Assembly: GCF_900142395.1 (NCBI RefSeq)
Contig: NZ_FRAS01000002.1
Location: 1-64,000 of the forward strand
DNA from: Hymenobacter psychrotolerans DSM 18569
GTDB taxonomy: Bacteria > Bacteroidota > Bacteroidia > Cytophagales > Hymenobacteraceae
DNA length: 64,000 bases
Reading direction: 5' to 3'
In this document: positions 32,436 through 41,657 of the stretch, in pieces
Layout of the letters: each line of letters opens with the position of its first letter
How positions within the stretch are numbered: the first letter of the stretch is position 1
Position numbers and translations under genes: made by a program
Notes under the pieces: model-generated
The model's input: only the letters and a program-made list of their open reading frames with translations
Database searches by the model: none
What the model was told of the DNA's origin: nothing

Positions 32436-35012
32436 TTAGTTGCCCTGCTGGCCCTGGCCGCTTTCACCCTGCTTGGTGTCATCGTTCTGGATGCCTTTGC
32501 GGCGCTTCTGGGGCTGCGCCGACATCTTGCCGAAGCGGTAGTTGAAGGCCAGCCGCACGCCGCGCATGTAGATATAGTTGTTGCTTTCCTGCGTGAACTG
32601 GGGCGTTTCCAGGATGGTGTTCAGGTTGCGCGTAGCCCGCAGGAAGTTGTCGGCGCTGAGTGTCAGGTCGGCTTTGTCCTGGAGCAGGCTCTTGCGCAGG
32701 CCCACCGAGTAGAACGTCCAGGCGGCCTGCCGGCCCTGCAGCTGAATGCGCGGCGAGTTCAGGCCCCCGAAGAACTGCAGCGCCAGACCGCGCTGCCAGC
32801 TGGCCGCTTCCGCATCATCGAACTTGGCGAATTTGTAGCTGGAGTTGAGGTTGAGGTTGTACATCAGGCCGCTGTTGTCGAGGGCCGCGCCGGTCAGGTC
32901 GAGGGCGGGGCTGCGCAGCGTCACGTAGTAGAAGTTGAGGTTGCCGCTCAGGTCCCACTTCGGCACCGGCTTCACCGAGCCGAACAAGCTTACGCCGTAC
33001 GTAGCGTTGCGCCCGATATTGCGGAACGTCTGGTTTTGCACGCCATTCTCATCCACAAACCGCACCGTTTCAATAGCGTTGCCGGTGCGCCGCACATAGG
33101 CCGAGCCGTTGAGCACGGTGCCTTTGATGAAGGTGGTATAGTTCAGCTCGTAGCTGTCCGTAAACTCCGGGTTCAGGCGCGGGTTGCCGTAGCTGATGTT
33201 GAGCGAGTCGGAAGCGTTGACGAACGGGTTCAGGTAGAAAATCTGGGGGCGCTGAATGCGGCGGGAGTACGCCAGGCGCACCGTCTGGCCGGGTTTGCCG
33301 GGCTGGTAGCTCAGGCTCACGTTGGGCAGCAGGTTGGTGTAGTTCTGCGTGAACGTGCTGGCTTCACCCTGCTGAAAGCGCCCTTCGATGTCGGTGTGCT
33401 CGAGGCGGGCGCCCAGCCGCGTGCTTACCTTTTTGCTCAGGCTGAACCCGTAAGTGGCGTAAGCCGCCAGCACGTTCTGGTCGTAGTCGAAGGTATTGGA
33501 CCGCTCGGCGCTGCGCACCAGCTGGCTGTTGCCGGTGGGGTCGGTCTGTACGTCGTAGTCGCTGCTCACGCGGCGCAGAATGCCTTTGGCGCCGGCTTCC
33601 AGCGTCGCGGTTTCCGACAGCGGATGCGTGTAATCGGTCTGGAGCGTGGTTTCGAGGTTGCGGCTGAGGTTGTCGCTGCCTTCGCGGTAGCTTCGTTCGC
33701 CCTCCGTGGCGCGGCCCGGAAACTGGTCCAGGTCGTAGCGCTGGGTGTTGCGGTTGCGGGTGTGCTGGCCCAGCAGGCTCCATTCGCGCTTGGGCTTGCC
33801 CTCGAAGGTGCGCGTGTAGGAGCCGCTCACATCGTAGCTCTGGGTGCGGAAGTTGCGGTCGGTGGCGCGCGTAAAGGCCGGAATGTTGGCCAGCTGGTTG
33901 AACTGATCGTAGTCGCCCTTATTGCGGAACAGGCTGCCCTGCACGCTCAGATTAAGGTTGTTGTACTTGTTGGGGTCGAAGTCGAAACCCAGCCGCCCGA
34001 AGCCGCCGCCGCCCAGCGTAAACCCGTCGCCCTCCTGCCGGAGCGACTGCTCGAACAGGCCCTGCTCGTCGCGCACGCTCCGGGTCAGGTCGTTGCGGTT
34101 GGGGCTGTAGAACATGAAGCCGCTGGCCGAGCTGTTGATGCCGATTTTGCCGCGCCGCACGTTCAGCGAGGCGTTGGCATTGGAGCTGCGCGTACCGCCC
34201 GCCACGCCCAGGCTGCCGTTGGTGCCTTCCAGGTTGTTTTTCTTGAGCGTGATGTTGATGATGCCGCCCGTTCCTTCCGCGTCATACTTGGCCGAAGGCG
34301 TCGTAATCACCTCCACGGTCTTAATCTGGTCGGCCGGAATCTGCTTCATGGCATCAGCCACGGAAGAGGCCACAATGCCGGAGGGCTTGTTGTTGATGAG
34401 CACGCGCACGTTGGAAGTGCCGCGCAGCTCCACGTTGCCATCGGGGTCTACGTTCACGAGAGGCACTTTGCGCAGCACATCGGCGGCGGTACCGCCCGTA
34501 TTGGTCAGGTCCCGGTCGGCGTTGTAGACGATGCGGTCCGGCTTGGTTTCCACCATGTCCCGCTCCCCGGTCACGGTTACTTCGCCCAGCTTTTGCGCGG
34601 TCGAAGTCAGCAGCACGCTGCCCACGTCCACGGTGCCGTCCGTCACGGTTACGTTCTGCACCTGCGCGCCATAGCCCACGAAGGTTACCTGCAGGCGGTA
34701 GGCCCCGGCGGCCAGCCCTTTCAGCACAAACCGGCCCCGCTCATCGGCAGCCGTGCCATCAATAGGCCGCTCACTGTCGGCTGGGAGCAGGGCCACGGTG
34801 GCAAACTCTACCGGCTTTTTGGTGGCTGCATCCAGTACCGCACCGGTAAGGCGGCCGTTGCCCTTCGGCGCTTCCGGCAAACTCAGGCGAGGAGCCGGGG
34901 CGGAGCCGGGCGCTGCCGGCGGGCGTTGGCCGGCAGGTGCGGCCGGGGTCTGGGCCAGGGCGGGCAGTGTCAGCAGCCCGGATAAGTATAGCGGCAGATA
35001 CAGGTTTTTCAT
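32436..35012 (-). CDS. TonB-dependent-receptor-type outer-membrane beta-barrel protein
   Basis: An 858-residue outer-membrane protein. The signal peptide (MKNLYLPLYLSGLLTLPALAQ) is followed by a Pro/Ala-rich linker, a carboxypeptidase-regulatory-like beta-sandwich (about residues 50-140, GAVLDAATKKPVEFATVAL), a TonB plug (EVTVTGERDMVETKPD to about 270, including GGIINITLKK) and a long C-terminal barrel. It belongs to the 'outer membrane beta-barrel family 3' group and is not a SusC: no SusD partner is near and the plug lacks the SusC signature. The ligand is unknown. The tail after the last strand is Gln/Gly/Lys-rich (KQGESGQGQQGN). Confidence 0.88.
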   Translation of the reverse strand: MKNLYLPLYLSGLLTLPALAQTPAAPAGQRPPAAPGSAPAPRLSLPEAPKGNGRLTGAVLDAATKKPVEFATVALLPADSERPIDGTAADERGRFVLKGLAAGAYRLQVTFVGYGAQVQNVTVTDGTVDVGSVLLTSTAQKLGEVTVTGERDMVETKPDRIVYNADRDLTNTGGTAADVLRKVPLVNVDPDGNVELRGTSNVRVLINNKPSGIVASSVADAMKQIPADQIKTVEVITTPSAKYDAEGTGGIINITLKKNNLEGTNGSLGVAGGTRSSNANASLNVRRGKIGINSSASGFMFYSPNRNDLTRSVRDEQGLFEQSLRQEGDGFTLGGGGFGRLGFDFDPNKYNNLNLSVQGSLFRNKGDYDQFNQLANIPAFTRATDRNFRTQSYDVSGSYTRTFEGKPKREWSLLGQHTRNRNTQRYDLDQFPGRATEGERSYREGSDNLSRNLETTLQTDYTHPLSETATLEAGAKGILRRVSSDYDVQTDPTGNSQLVRSAERSNTFDYDQNVLAAYATYGFSLSKKVSTRLGARLEHTDIEGRFQQGEASTFTQNYTNLLPNVSLSYQPGKPGQTVRLAYSRRIQRPQIFYLNPFVNASDSLNISYGNPRLNPEFTDSYELNYTTFIKGTVLNGSAYVRRTGNAIETVRFVDENGVQNQTFRNIGRNATYGVSLFGSVKPVPKWDLSGNLNFYYVTLRSPALDLTGAALDNSGLMYNLNLNSSYKFAKFDDAEAASWQRGLALQFFGGLNSPRIQLQGRQAAWTFYSVGLRKSLLQDKADLTLSADNFLRATRNLNTILETPQFTQESNNYIYMRGVRLAFNYRFGKMSAQPQKRRKGIQNDDTKQGESGQGQQGN

Positions 35013-35338
35013 GATGTAGTAAGGTGGAAAAGGGCGCTGGAGTGGTGCAAATAGACCGGCTTTCCGGCAAAGCTGAAAGCAAAATGTGCCGAACCGTTGG
35101 AGAGCCGGGACGAAGCGTTGTAGGAGCCACCCGAACGGTAAGAGCAGCTGGTTGAGCCAGGGTCACAGCAGGCAAGGCCAGGGTTGCACATCACTGGGGC
35201 AGGACAGGGACAAAAAAAACAGCCACCCTGGATGGGGTGGCTGAGTAATGTTGCAGAGGTGTGCGGGATAAAAGCTTTTTTTCTGGCAGCAAACCTACTA
35301 AAAACCCGCGAAAACCAAAGCATAATGTGCTATATAGC
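35013..35338. other. Intergenic region with one terminator
   Basis: About 325 nt between two reverse-strand genes. It holds the wrbA terminator (35212-35243) and must hold the promoter of the TonB-type gene, but no exact TAnnTTTG is seen in the 200 nt nearest that gene. I see no credible ORF. Confidence 0.5.
35212..35243 (-). terminator. Intrinsic terminator of wrbA
   Basis: On the reverse strand CAGCCACCC and GGGTGGCTG pair (9 bp, 6-nt loop) and are followed by eight T. Confidence 0.88.
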
Positions 35339-35953
35339 CTATTTGGCGGCCAGCTTGCGGGCTATTTCGGCGGTGTGTCGGCCCTGGTAGCGGGCCCCTT
35401 CCAGCTCGTTGCCGCTGGGTTGCCGCTCGCCCTGGCCGCCGGCCACGGTGCTGGCGCCATACGGCGTGCCGCCCGTCATTTCGTGGTGGCCCATCTGGCC
35501 CTGCCACGCGTAGGGCAGGCCCACCAGTATAAAGCCATGGTGCAGCTGCATGGTATGCACCGCCCGGATGGTGGTTTCCTGGCCGCCGTGCTGGGTGGCG
35601 GTGCTCACGAAAGCCCCGGCTACTTTGCCCACCAGCGCCCCTTTGGCCCATAGGCCGCCCGTGGCATCCCAGAACGCCTGCATCTGACCGCACATGTTGC
35701 CGTAGCGCGTAGGCACTCCCACCAGAATGGCGTCGTAGTCGGTCAGCTCCTCGGGCGTAGCCACCGGAATGTGGGCAAAGGCTTTCTGAGCTTCCGTGGC
35801 ACCAATCTGGTCCAGCAGCTCCTGAGGCAGGGTTTCGGGTACTCGTTTGATGGTTACTTCATTGCCTTCTACTTCGCGGGCGCCTTCGGCTACAGCTTCC
35901 GCCATCTTGTAGACGTGGCCGTAGGTGGAGTAAAACAGAACCAGGGTTTTCAT
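35339..35953 (-). CDS. wrbA: NAD(P)H:quinone oxidoreductase, WrbA type
   Basis: A 204-residue flavodoxin-fold enzyme that reduces quinones by two electrons, protecting against redox cycling in the cytoplasm. The FMN phosphate loop is [15 protein letters not shown] at the N-terminus; [20 protein letters not shown], a [11 protein letters not shown] loop and LPYAWQGQ are the other WrbA signatures. I chose the Met at 35953; the longer frame adds 48 non-family residues. Length is usual (about 200). It is a single gene with its own terminator. Confidence 0.93.
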   Translation of the reverse strand: MKTLVLFYSTYGHVYKMAEAVAEGAREVEGNEVTIKRVPETLPQELLDQIGATEAQKAFAHIPVATPEELTDYDAILVGVPTRYGNMCGQMQAFWDATGGLWAKGALVGKVAGAFVSTATQHGGQETTIRAVHTMQLHHGFILVGLPYAWQGQMGHHEMTGGTPYGASTVAGGQGERQPSGNELEGARYQGRHTAEIARKLAAK

Positions 35954-36305
35954 GGGAATGTGGGTTAAGGAAACAGAAAGCCAGTGCGAGGCATACGGTA
36001 GCTCGGCACTATAAGGTGCGTGCCCCGTCTCCACGCCAGATGTGTGGTGCAGAAAAAAGCCCGGGAGGCTATATTTTAAAAATCGGGATGGGCGCATGCA
36101 ACCGTTGGCGGCGGCGGCGGGCTCTTGGGGATGTCGTCGGTTTGCCGGCGCACGTGTTATCTTTCCTGTCCTCGTTTCTGCTTATGTATCCTAGCTCTAT
36201 TGTGCGCGCGCAGCCCCTTCCCCAGGGTATGTCCGCCCCTACGCACGGCTCCGGCGCCGCAGGCCGGGCAAGGCAGTGAGGGCGCTTTCATCGGCACTGC
36301 AACCC
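35954..36305. other. Intergenic region between wrbA and sigma factor gene
   Basis: About 350 nt between divergent genes. A GC-rich stretch (36090-36120, GGCGGCGGCGGGC) and a possible degenerate -7 (TATCTTTC, 36158-36165) are present. An in-frame GTG at 36276 is an alternative sigma-factor start. No gene is supported. Confidence 0.45.
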
Positions 36306-36959
36306 ATGAGCGGGTTGCGGGGTCTGCTGGCCGGTGCGCCGGCTTCGTCCGAGGCTCTCACCCCGCCACCTCCCGCCGTGCGCCCCCTCATTCCGCCTTC
36401 CCAGTTAAGCGAGGCCGAGCTGATAGACGGCTGCTTAGCCGGCAGCCGCCTGATGCAGAAATACCTCTACGAGCGGTTTGCGGGCCGGATGATGGCCGTG
36501 TGCCTGCGCTACGCCCAGACCACGTTCGAGGCCGAAGACGTGCTGCAGGAAGGCTTTGTCACGGTGTTTCGCAACCTGGGCAGCTTCCGCCGCGAGTGTC
36601 CGCTCGAATTCTGGATTCGCCGTATCATGGTGAATGCGGCCCTGCGCCAGCACCGCCGCAATGCCCCCCTGGTGGCCGTCAGCGAAGGCGAATACCCGGA
36701 AGAGCTGGCCGGCGAGGAGTTCACGCTGTCCAACTACGGGTTCGAAGACCTGCTGGCTATGGTGCAGGAGCTGGCCCCGCGCTACCGCATGGTGTTCAAC
36801 CTGTTTGCCATCGAAGGCTACGGACACAAGGAAATCGGCGAAATGCTGGGTATTTCCGAAGGCACCAGCAAATCACAGTACTCCCGGGCACGGGCAATTT
36901 TGAAGTCTAAAGTCGAGCGTCTCGACGCGCAATCCAAGCATGGCCACTTCCGCTCCTAA
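36306..36959 (+). CDS. ECF-type RNA polymerase sigma factor
   Basis: A 217-residue sigma-70 family protein lacking regions 1 and 3. Region 2 spans LIDGCLAGSRLMQKYLYERF to R-N-L-G-S-F-R, with the core-binding and -10 recognition helices (FEAEDVLQEGFVTVF). Region 4 (LLAMVQELAPRYRMVFNLFA, then GYGHKEIGEMLGISEGTSKS) is a helix-turn-helix for -35 contact. The first 35 residues are a Pro/Ala-rich extension. ATG 36306 was preferred to GTG 36276. It overlaps the next gene by 20 nt, implying translational coupling with what is probably its regulator. Target genes are unknown. Confidence 0.9.
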   Translation: MSGLRGLLAGAPASSEALTPPPPAVRPLIPPSQLSEAELIDGCLAGSRLMQKYLYERFAGRMMAVCLRYAQTTFEAEDVLQEGFVTVFRNLGSFRRECPLEFWIRRIMVNAALRQHRRNAPLVAVSEGEYPEELAGEEFTLSNYGFEDLLAMVQELAPRYRMVFNLFAIEGYGHKEIGEMLGISEGTSKSQYSRARAILKSKVERLDAQSKHGHFRS

Positions 36960-38592
36960 CAATACCCCCGACCCCCGGCCTACCGGCGACCTGGAACACC
37001 TGTTCCGGCAGAAGTTCGCGGAGGCAGAGGTAGCACCACGCGCCAGCCTCTGGGAGCAGCTCGACCATGAGCTGCTGGTGCAGCAAAACGAAACTTACCG
37101 TCGGCGGCTGCTGGGCTACCGCTGGGCGGCGGCGGCTTCACTGCTGCTGCTGGCCGGCGGCGGCACCTGGCTCAGCTTCCAGCCCACTGCCACTGCCCCA
37201 GGTGCTCAAACGGGCGTGGCTACCACTACTACGCCAGCCTACCGCGAAGCCTCATCCGGCTCGTCGGTAGGAGGGGAGGTCGTACCCGGCTCGGCCACTC
37301 GCCGCGCTGCTTCGGCCTACAGCCAGCAGGGAGCCTTAGCAGCCTCCGGCAACGGCGGCCATCAATTCGGTGCGGCCCGTGCCGCGCGCTCCGTCTCGGG
37401 CGAAACGGCTGCCAGTGACCTGGGCAGCCGGGTGCAGGACCTGCTGAGCCTGGGGCGCCGCCGCAACACGGCTGGCAGCGCCGAGCACAGCCTGGGGTTG
37501 AATAGCGGCCAGCGCGGCGTCAGCGCCCTTGGCTCGGAGTTGCTGCAGGACGGCTACAGCCTTACTTCGTCCTCCACGGGTGCCACCGCCACGGCCGGCA
37601 CTTCCGGTATGGCAGTGGGCGGTAGCAGCCTTGCCGATGGACTACTGACGCGTACCGCGAAGCTGCCGGGTGGCCTGGCCGGCTTCGGCCGTCCCGAAAT
37701 GCTGCAGCCGGTGGCGCAGTCTGCCAGCCTGCTGGCGGCCGCTGAGCCCGAGGAAGAAGTGCTGGCCGAAGAAAACGAGCCGCAAACCACGAAGCCGCGG
37801 CGCTGGAAGTTGAACGCTGCTTATGCGGCCTCGGCTTTCAACCCCAACGCCAATTTTGCCAAAGGCACCGCTACTTCCCCGTCGGTCAGCTACGCGGACT
37901 TATCGTCGATAAAAACTTCCGGCGACGCGTACGACGCGGCCGCCGCCGAGTACCGCGACAACCTGCAGGCGGGCCTGGGGCAGCGCGTTTCGCTCACCGC
38001 CGACTACTCGCTGAACGACAACTGGGCGCTGGCGGCTGGTCTGGCCGTGGCACAGCAGGAAGCCAGCTCCGCCACTTCCTGGTATTTCCTGGATGGCAAA
38101 TCGACGGCGGCGGCGTTCTACTCGCCCCCGGCTTCGGTGGGCAACAACATACCGCCGCGCTACAACATGCCGCTGCGCAACGTGAACTACCGCTACCGCA
38201 CCGCCAGCCTGCCCGTGAGCGTGCGCTACACCACCGACGCCAAACAGGGCTGGTCGATTTATGCCAAGCTGGGCGCGGCCGTAAACGTGCTGCTGGGCTC
38301 CCGCACGGAGCTCGAAGGCGTGCCCGAAGCCACCCGCGTCTACTCGCTGGCCTCCGCCGACTCGCCTTACCGCAAGGTGCTGGCCTCGCTGCACGGTGGA
38401 GCCGGGGTCCGGTTCCGGCCGGCGGCGGCCTCCTGGAGCTTGGCCCTCGGCCCCGATCTGGAAGCCGGCCTGACCACTCTCAACGCCAACCCGACGCAGA
38501 GTTTGCTGCGCCAGGGCCGCCCCTACGCCATTGGCATGGAAGCCAGCGTGGAGTTCGGCAACGTGAAAGCCGCGCCGGTAGCCCGCCGGTAA
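36940..38592 (+). CDS. Membrane-anchored putative anti-sigma / outer-membrane barrel protein
   Basis: A 550-residue protein read from inside the sigma factor gene (20-nt overlap). Residues 1-60 are hydrophilic and carry LEHLFRQKFAEAEVAPRASL and LWEQLDHELL, a pattern like anti-sigma-type cytoplasmic segments. Residues 61-80 are one transmembrane helix. Residues 85-285 are low-complexity Ala/Ser/Gly/Thr. From about 287 (RRWKLNAAYAASAFNPN) to the end, alternating strands such as LGQRVSLTADYSLNDNWALA and LPVSVRYTTDAKQGWSIYAK look like an eight-stranded outer-membrane barrel ending VEFGN. If correct, one chain could span cytoplasm to outer membrane. Role as regulator of the sigma factor is inferred from coupling. 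Confidence 0.65.
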   Translation: MATSAPNNTPDPRPTGDLEHLFRQKFAEAEVAPRASLWEQLDHELLVQQNETYRRRLLGYRWAAAASLLLLAGGGTWLSFQPTATAPGAQTGVATTTTPAYREASSGSSVGGEVVPGSATRRAASAYSQQGALAASGNGGHQFGAARAARSVSGETAASDLGSRVQDLLSLGRRRNTAGSAEHSLGLNSGQRGVSALGSELLQDGYSLTSSSTGATATAGTSGMAVGGSSLADGLLTRTAKLPGGLAGFGRPEMLQPVAQSASLLAAAEPEEEVLAEENEPQTTKPRRWKLNAAYAASAFNPNANFAKGTATSPSVSYADLSSIKTSGDAYDAAAAEYRDNLQAGLGQRVSLTADYSLNDNWALAAGLAVAQQEASSATSWYFLDGKSTAAAFYSPPASVGNNIPPRYNMPLRNVNYRYRTASLPVSVRYTTDAKQGWSIYAKLGAAVNVLLGSRTELEGVPEATRVYSLASADSPYRKVLASLHGGAGVRFRPAAASWSLALGPDLEAGLTTLNANPTQSLLRQGRPYAIGMEASVEFGNVKAAPVARR

Positions 38593-38687
38593 CCTCAGCC
38601 CGAACGATATCGACGCACGTTTCCTCTCCGACTGCCCTGCTGGCCTGCGCGTAGCTTCTCGCCCGCAAACGCCCAGTAATGATTCCG

Positions 38688-38719
38688 AAAACCTGTCCGC
38701 TCGCCGGACAGGTTTTTTT
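38688..38719 (+). terminator. Intrinsic terminator after the sigma factor operon
   Basis: AAAACCTGTCCG and CGGACAGGTTTT pair across 5 nt; seven T in total follow. Confidence 0.92.
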
Positions 38720-38813
38720 GTTTCCCGGGAAACCTACACTTTGCTAACACAGTTATGCTAGGCTGGCTTTTCTGCCGGCCGCCGGCCCTGCCGGCTATCC
38801 TTTTTCCTGCTGC

Positions 38814-40850
38814 ATGAAGTATCAACTCACCTCGGAATTCAAGCCTACCGGCGACCAGCCCAAAGCCATTGCTCAGCTGGTGGAAGGCATCAACAACGGC
38901 GAGCCGGCGCAGGTGCTGCTGGGCGCTACGGGCACGGGCAAAACCTTCACCATGGCCAACGTTATTGCCGAAACCGGCAAGCCGGCCCTGGTACTCTGCC
39001 ACAACAAAACGCTGGCCGCCCAGCTCTACGGCGAGTTCAAGCAGTTCTTCCCCAACAACGCCGTCGAGTACTACATCAGCTACTACGACTACTACCAGCC
39101 CGAGGCCTACATTGCCAGCACCGACGTGTTCATCGAGAAAGACCTGGCCATCAACCAGGAAATCGAGAAGCTGCGGCTGCACTGCACCTCCACGCTGCTC
39201 TCGGGCCGCCGCGACGTCATTGTGGTGGCGTCCGTGTCGTGCATCTACGGCATCGGCAACCCCGAGGAGTTCAGCAAAAACGTGATTTACATGGCTCCCG
39301 GGCTGCGGTACTCGCGCAACAACCTGCTCTACCAGTTTGTCCAGATTCTGTATTCGCGCACCGAAATGGAGTTTACGCGCGGCAGCTTCCGCGTGAAAGG
39401 CGACACCGTGGACGTGTTTCCGGCCTACGCCGACTACGCCTACCGCATCTTCTTCTACGGCGACGAAATCGAGGCCATCCACAAGATTGACCCGCAGAGC
39501 GGCAAGAAGCTGTCCGACGAAAAATCGGTGACGCTGTACCCGGCCAACCTGTTCGTGACCGGCAAGGACACGCTCAACCAGGCCATCAAGGAAATTCAGT
39601 TTGATCTGGTGCAGCAGCATGCCTACTTCGAGAAGGAGGGGCGCGACTCCGAGGCCAAGCGCATCATGGAGCGCACCGAGTTCGACCTGGAAATGATTCG
39701 GGAGCTGGGCTACTGCTCCGGCATTGAGAACTACTCGCGCTACTTCGATGGCCGCCAGCCCGGCAGCCGCCCGTTCTGCCTGCTCGACTATTTCCCCAAA
39801 GACTACCTGCTGGTAGTAGACGAAAGCCACGCCACCATGCCCCAGATCCGGGCCATGTGGGGCGGCGACCGGAGCCGCAAAACGGCCCTAATCGAGTATG
39901 GTTTCCGCCTGCCCTCGGCCTTCGATAACCGTCCGCTGACTTTCAACGAGTTTGAAAGCATGTTTCAGCAGGCCGTGTACGTGTCGGCGACGCCGGCTGA
40001 CTACGAGCTGACGCAGTCCAACGGCATCATTGTGGAGCAGATTATCCGGCCTACGGGCCTGCTCGACCCCGAAATTGACCTGCGCCCCAGCGCCAACCAG
40101 ATTGACGACCTGCTGGACGAGGTAGATAACCGCGTGAAAATGGGCGACCGGGTGCTCGTGACTACGCTCACCAAGCGCATGGCCGAAGAGCTGCAGAAGT
40201 ACATGGAGCGCCTCGGCATCAAGTCCAGCTACGTGCACTCCGACGTGAAAACCCTGGACCGGGTAGAGATACTGCGGCAGCTGCGCCTCGGCGAAATCGA
40301 CGTGCTGATTGGCGTGAACCTGCTCCGCGAAGGCCTCGACTTGCCGGAAGTAAGCCTCGTCGCCATTCTGGATGCTGACAAGGAAGGCTTCCTGCGCGAC
40401 CAGCGCAGCCTGATTCAGACCATGGGCCGCGCCGCCCGAAACGACCGGGGCAAAGTCATCATGTACGCCGACCGGATGACGGGCTCCATGCAGCGCGCCA
40501 TTGATGAGACGAACCGCCGCCGCGCCACCCAGCTGGCCTACAACCAGGAGCACGGCATCACGCCGCGCACCGTGCGCAAGAGCCGGGAGGCCATCATGGA
40601 GCAAACGTCGCTGTCGGATTACCGCATCCAGGAGGGCGCTGCTTACGCTGGCCCCGATACGGATGGGGCGCTGGCCATTGCCGCCGAGCCGGTGGTGTCG
40701 ATGATGAACCGGCCGGATCTGGAGAAGCTCATCAAGCAGACCGAAAAGCAGATGGAAGCTGCCGCCAAGGACCTCGACTTCCTGACGGCCGCCAAGCTCC
40801 GCGACGAGCTGGCCGCCCTGAAGCAGGTACTGAAAACGAAGCGGGAGTAA
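38814..40850 (+). CDS. uvrB: Excinuclease ABC subunit B
   Basis: A 678-residue helicase-like protein that verifies and holds damaged DNA for UvrC in nucleotide excision repair. It starts MKYQLTSEFKPTGDQPKAIA. Walker A LLGATGTGKTFTMANV (about residues 38-53), the beta-hairpin YYISYYDYYQPEAYI, DESHATMPQ (helicase motif II region), GVNLLREGLDLPEV, QTMGRAARN and the C-terminal UVR domain (LEKLIKQTEKQMEAAAKDLD) are all present. Length is standard. It is monocistronic with terminators on both sides. No LexA-type operator was identified. Confidence 0.97.
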   Translation: MKYQLTSEFKPTGDQPKAIAQLVEGINNGEPAQVLLGATGTGKTFTMANVIAETGKPALVLCHNKTLAAQLYGEFKQFFPNNAVEYYISYYDYYQPEAYIASTDVFIEKDLAINQEIEKLRLHCTSTLLSGRRDVIVVASVSCIYGIGNPEEFSKNVIYMAPGLRYSRNNLLYQFVQILYSRTEMEFTRGSFRVKGDTVDVFPAYADYAYRIFFYGDEIEAIHKIDPQSGKKLSDEKSVTLYPANLFVTGKDTLNQAIKEIQFDLVQQHAYFEKEGRDSEAKRIMERTEFDLEMIRELGYCSGIENYSRYFDGRQPGSRPFCLLDYFPKDYLLVVDESHATMPQIRAMWGGDRSRKTALIEYGFRLPSAFDNRPLTFNEFESMFQQAVYVSATPADYELTQSNGIIVEQIIRPTGLLDPEIDLRPSANQIDDLLDEVDNRVKMGDRVLVTTLTKRMAEELQKYMERLGIKSSYVHSDVKTLDRVEILRQLRLGEIDVLIGVNLLREGLDLPEVSLVAILDADKEGFLRDQRSLIQTMGRAARNDRGKVIMYADRMTGSMQRAIDETNRRRATQLAYNQEHGITPRTVRKSREAIMEQTSLSDYRIQEGAAYAGPDTDGALAIAAEPVVSMMNRPDLEKLIKQTEKQMEAAAKDLDFLTAAKLRDELAALKQVLKTKRE

Positions 40851-40873
40851 CAGCTTGTTTCCTTTCGCTACGC

Positions 40874-40905
40874 AAAGCCCCGGCCGCCCCGCCGGGGCTT
40901 TTTGC
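40874..40905 (+). terminator. Intrinsic terminator after uvrB
   Basis: AAAGCCCCGGC pairs with GCCGGGGCTTT around CGCCCC, followed by T5. Confidence 0.92.
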
Positions 40906-40979
40906 GTTCTGGGCCCAGGCAGTACAGCCGTTACCAGCCGGTTGGCGTACTTTGGTGGAGCTATTAGGCTGCGGCTTCT

Positions 40980-41657
40980 ATGAAAATACTGCTGGTTGAA
41001 GACGAGCCCAAGCTGGCTTCGTTCGTGAAAAAAGGGTTTGAGCACGAAGGCTACGAGCTGACCATCGGCTACGATGGCCGCATGGGCGACTCGCTGTTTC
41101 AGCAGCAGCCCTACGACCTGGTGATTCTGGACGTGAACCTGCCGTATCTGAACGGTTTCGAGCTGTGCCGCCGCATCCGGGAAACCGACCGGCAGGTGCC
41201 CATTCTGCTGCTCACGGCCCTCGACTCGCTCGATGATAAGGTGACGGGCTTTGAAGCCGGCGCCGACGACTATCTGGCCAAGCCGTTTGCCTTCAAGGAG
41301 CTGCTGCTGCGGGCCCGTGCCCTCACCAAGCGCGCTTCCGCCAACGAGCCCAACCGCCAGGTGCTGCGCATGGCCGACCTGGAGCTCAACCTCGACTCCA
41401 AAATAGTGACCCGCAACGGCCAGCGCATCGACCTGACCACGCGGGAATACGCGCTGCTGGAGCATCTGCTGCTGAACCGGGGCAAAATCGTGAGCCGGGT
41501 GGATATTGCCGAGCGGGTCTGGGAGCTGGATTTCGATACCAGCACCAACGTCATCGACGTGTACGTGAGCTACCTGCGCAAAAAGCTGGACCGTGACTTT
41601 TCGCCCAAGCTGATACATACGGTGGTGGGCATGGGCTACGTAATGCGCGAGGGCTGA
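40980..41657 (+). CDS. OmpR/PhoB-type response regulator
   Basis: A 225-residue DNA-binding regulator. The receiver domain starts MKILLVEDEPKLASFVKKGF; Asp51 in VILDVNLPYLNG is the phosphorylation site and Lys near 101 in AKPFAF completes the site. A winged helix (residues about 130-225, with TTREYALLEHLLLNRGKIVS and VIDVYVSYLRKKLD) binds DNA. Its stop overlaps the start of the sensor kinase by one base (TGATG). The pair precedes the RND efflux genes and resembles CusRS/CzcRS-like systems, so control of those genes is likely. Confidence 0.95.
   Translation: MKILLVEDEPKLASFVKKGFEHEGYELTIGYDGRMGDSLFQQQPYDLVILDVNLPYLNGFELCRRIRETDRQVPILLLTALDSLDDKVTGFEAGADDYLAKPFAFKELLLRARALTKRASANEPNRQVLRMADLELNLDSKIVTRNGQRIDLTTREYALLEHLLLNRGKIVSRVDIAERVWELDFDTSTNVIDVYVSYLRKKLDRDFSPKLIHTVVGMGYVMREG

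Noticed and set aside
33036..34985. 649-residue open frame opposite the TonB-type gene
   Set aside because: No motif, His/Val/Gly-rich antisense frame; the reverse-strand gene is clear.
35290..35319. Reverse-strand TTTG-N18-TAGGTTTG promoter-like match
   Set aside because: It would transcribe straight into the wrbA terminator 50 nt on and is 270 nt from the next gene, so it is probably chance; a short attenuated transcript cannot be excluded.
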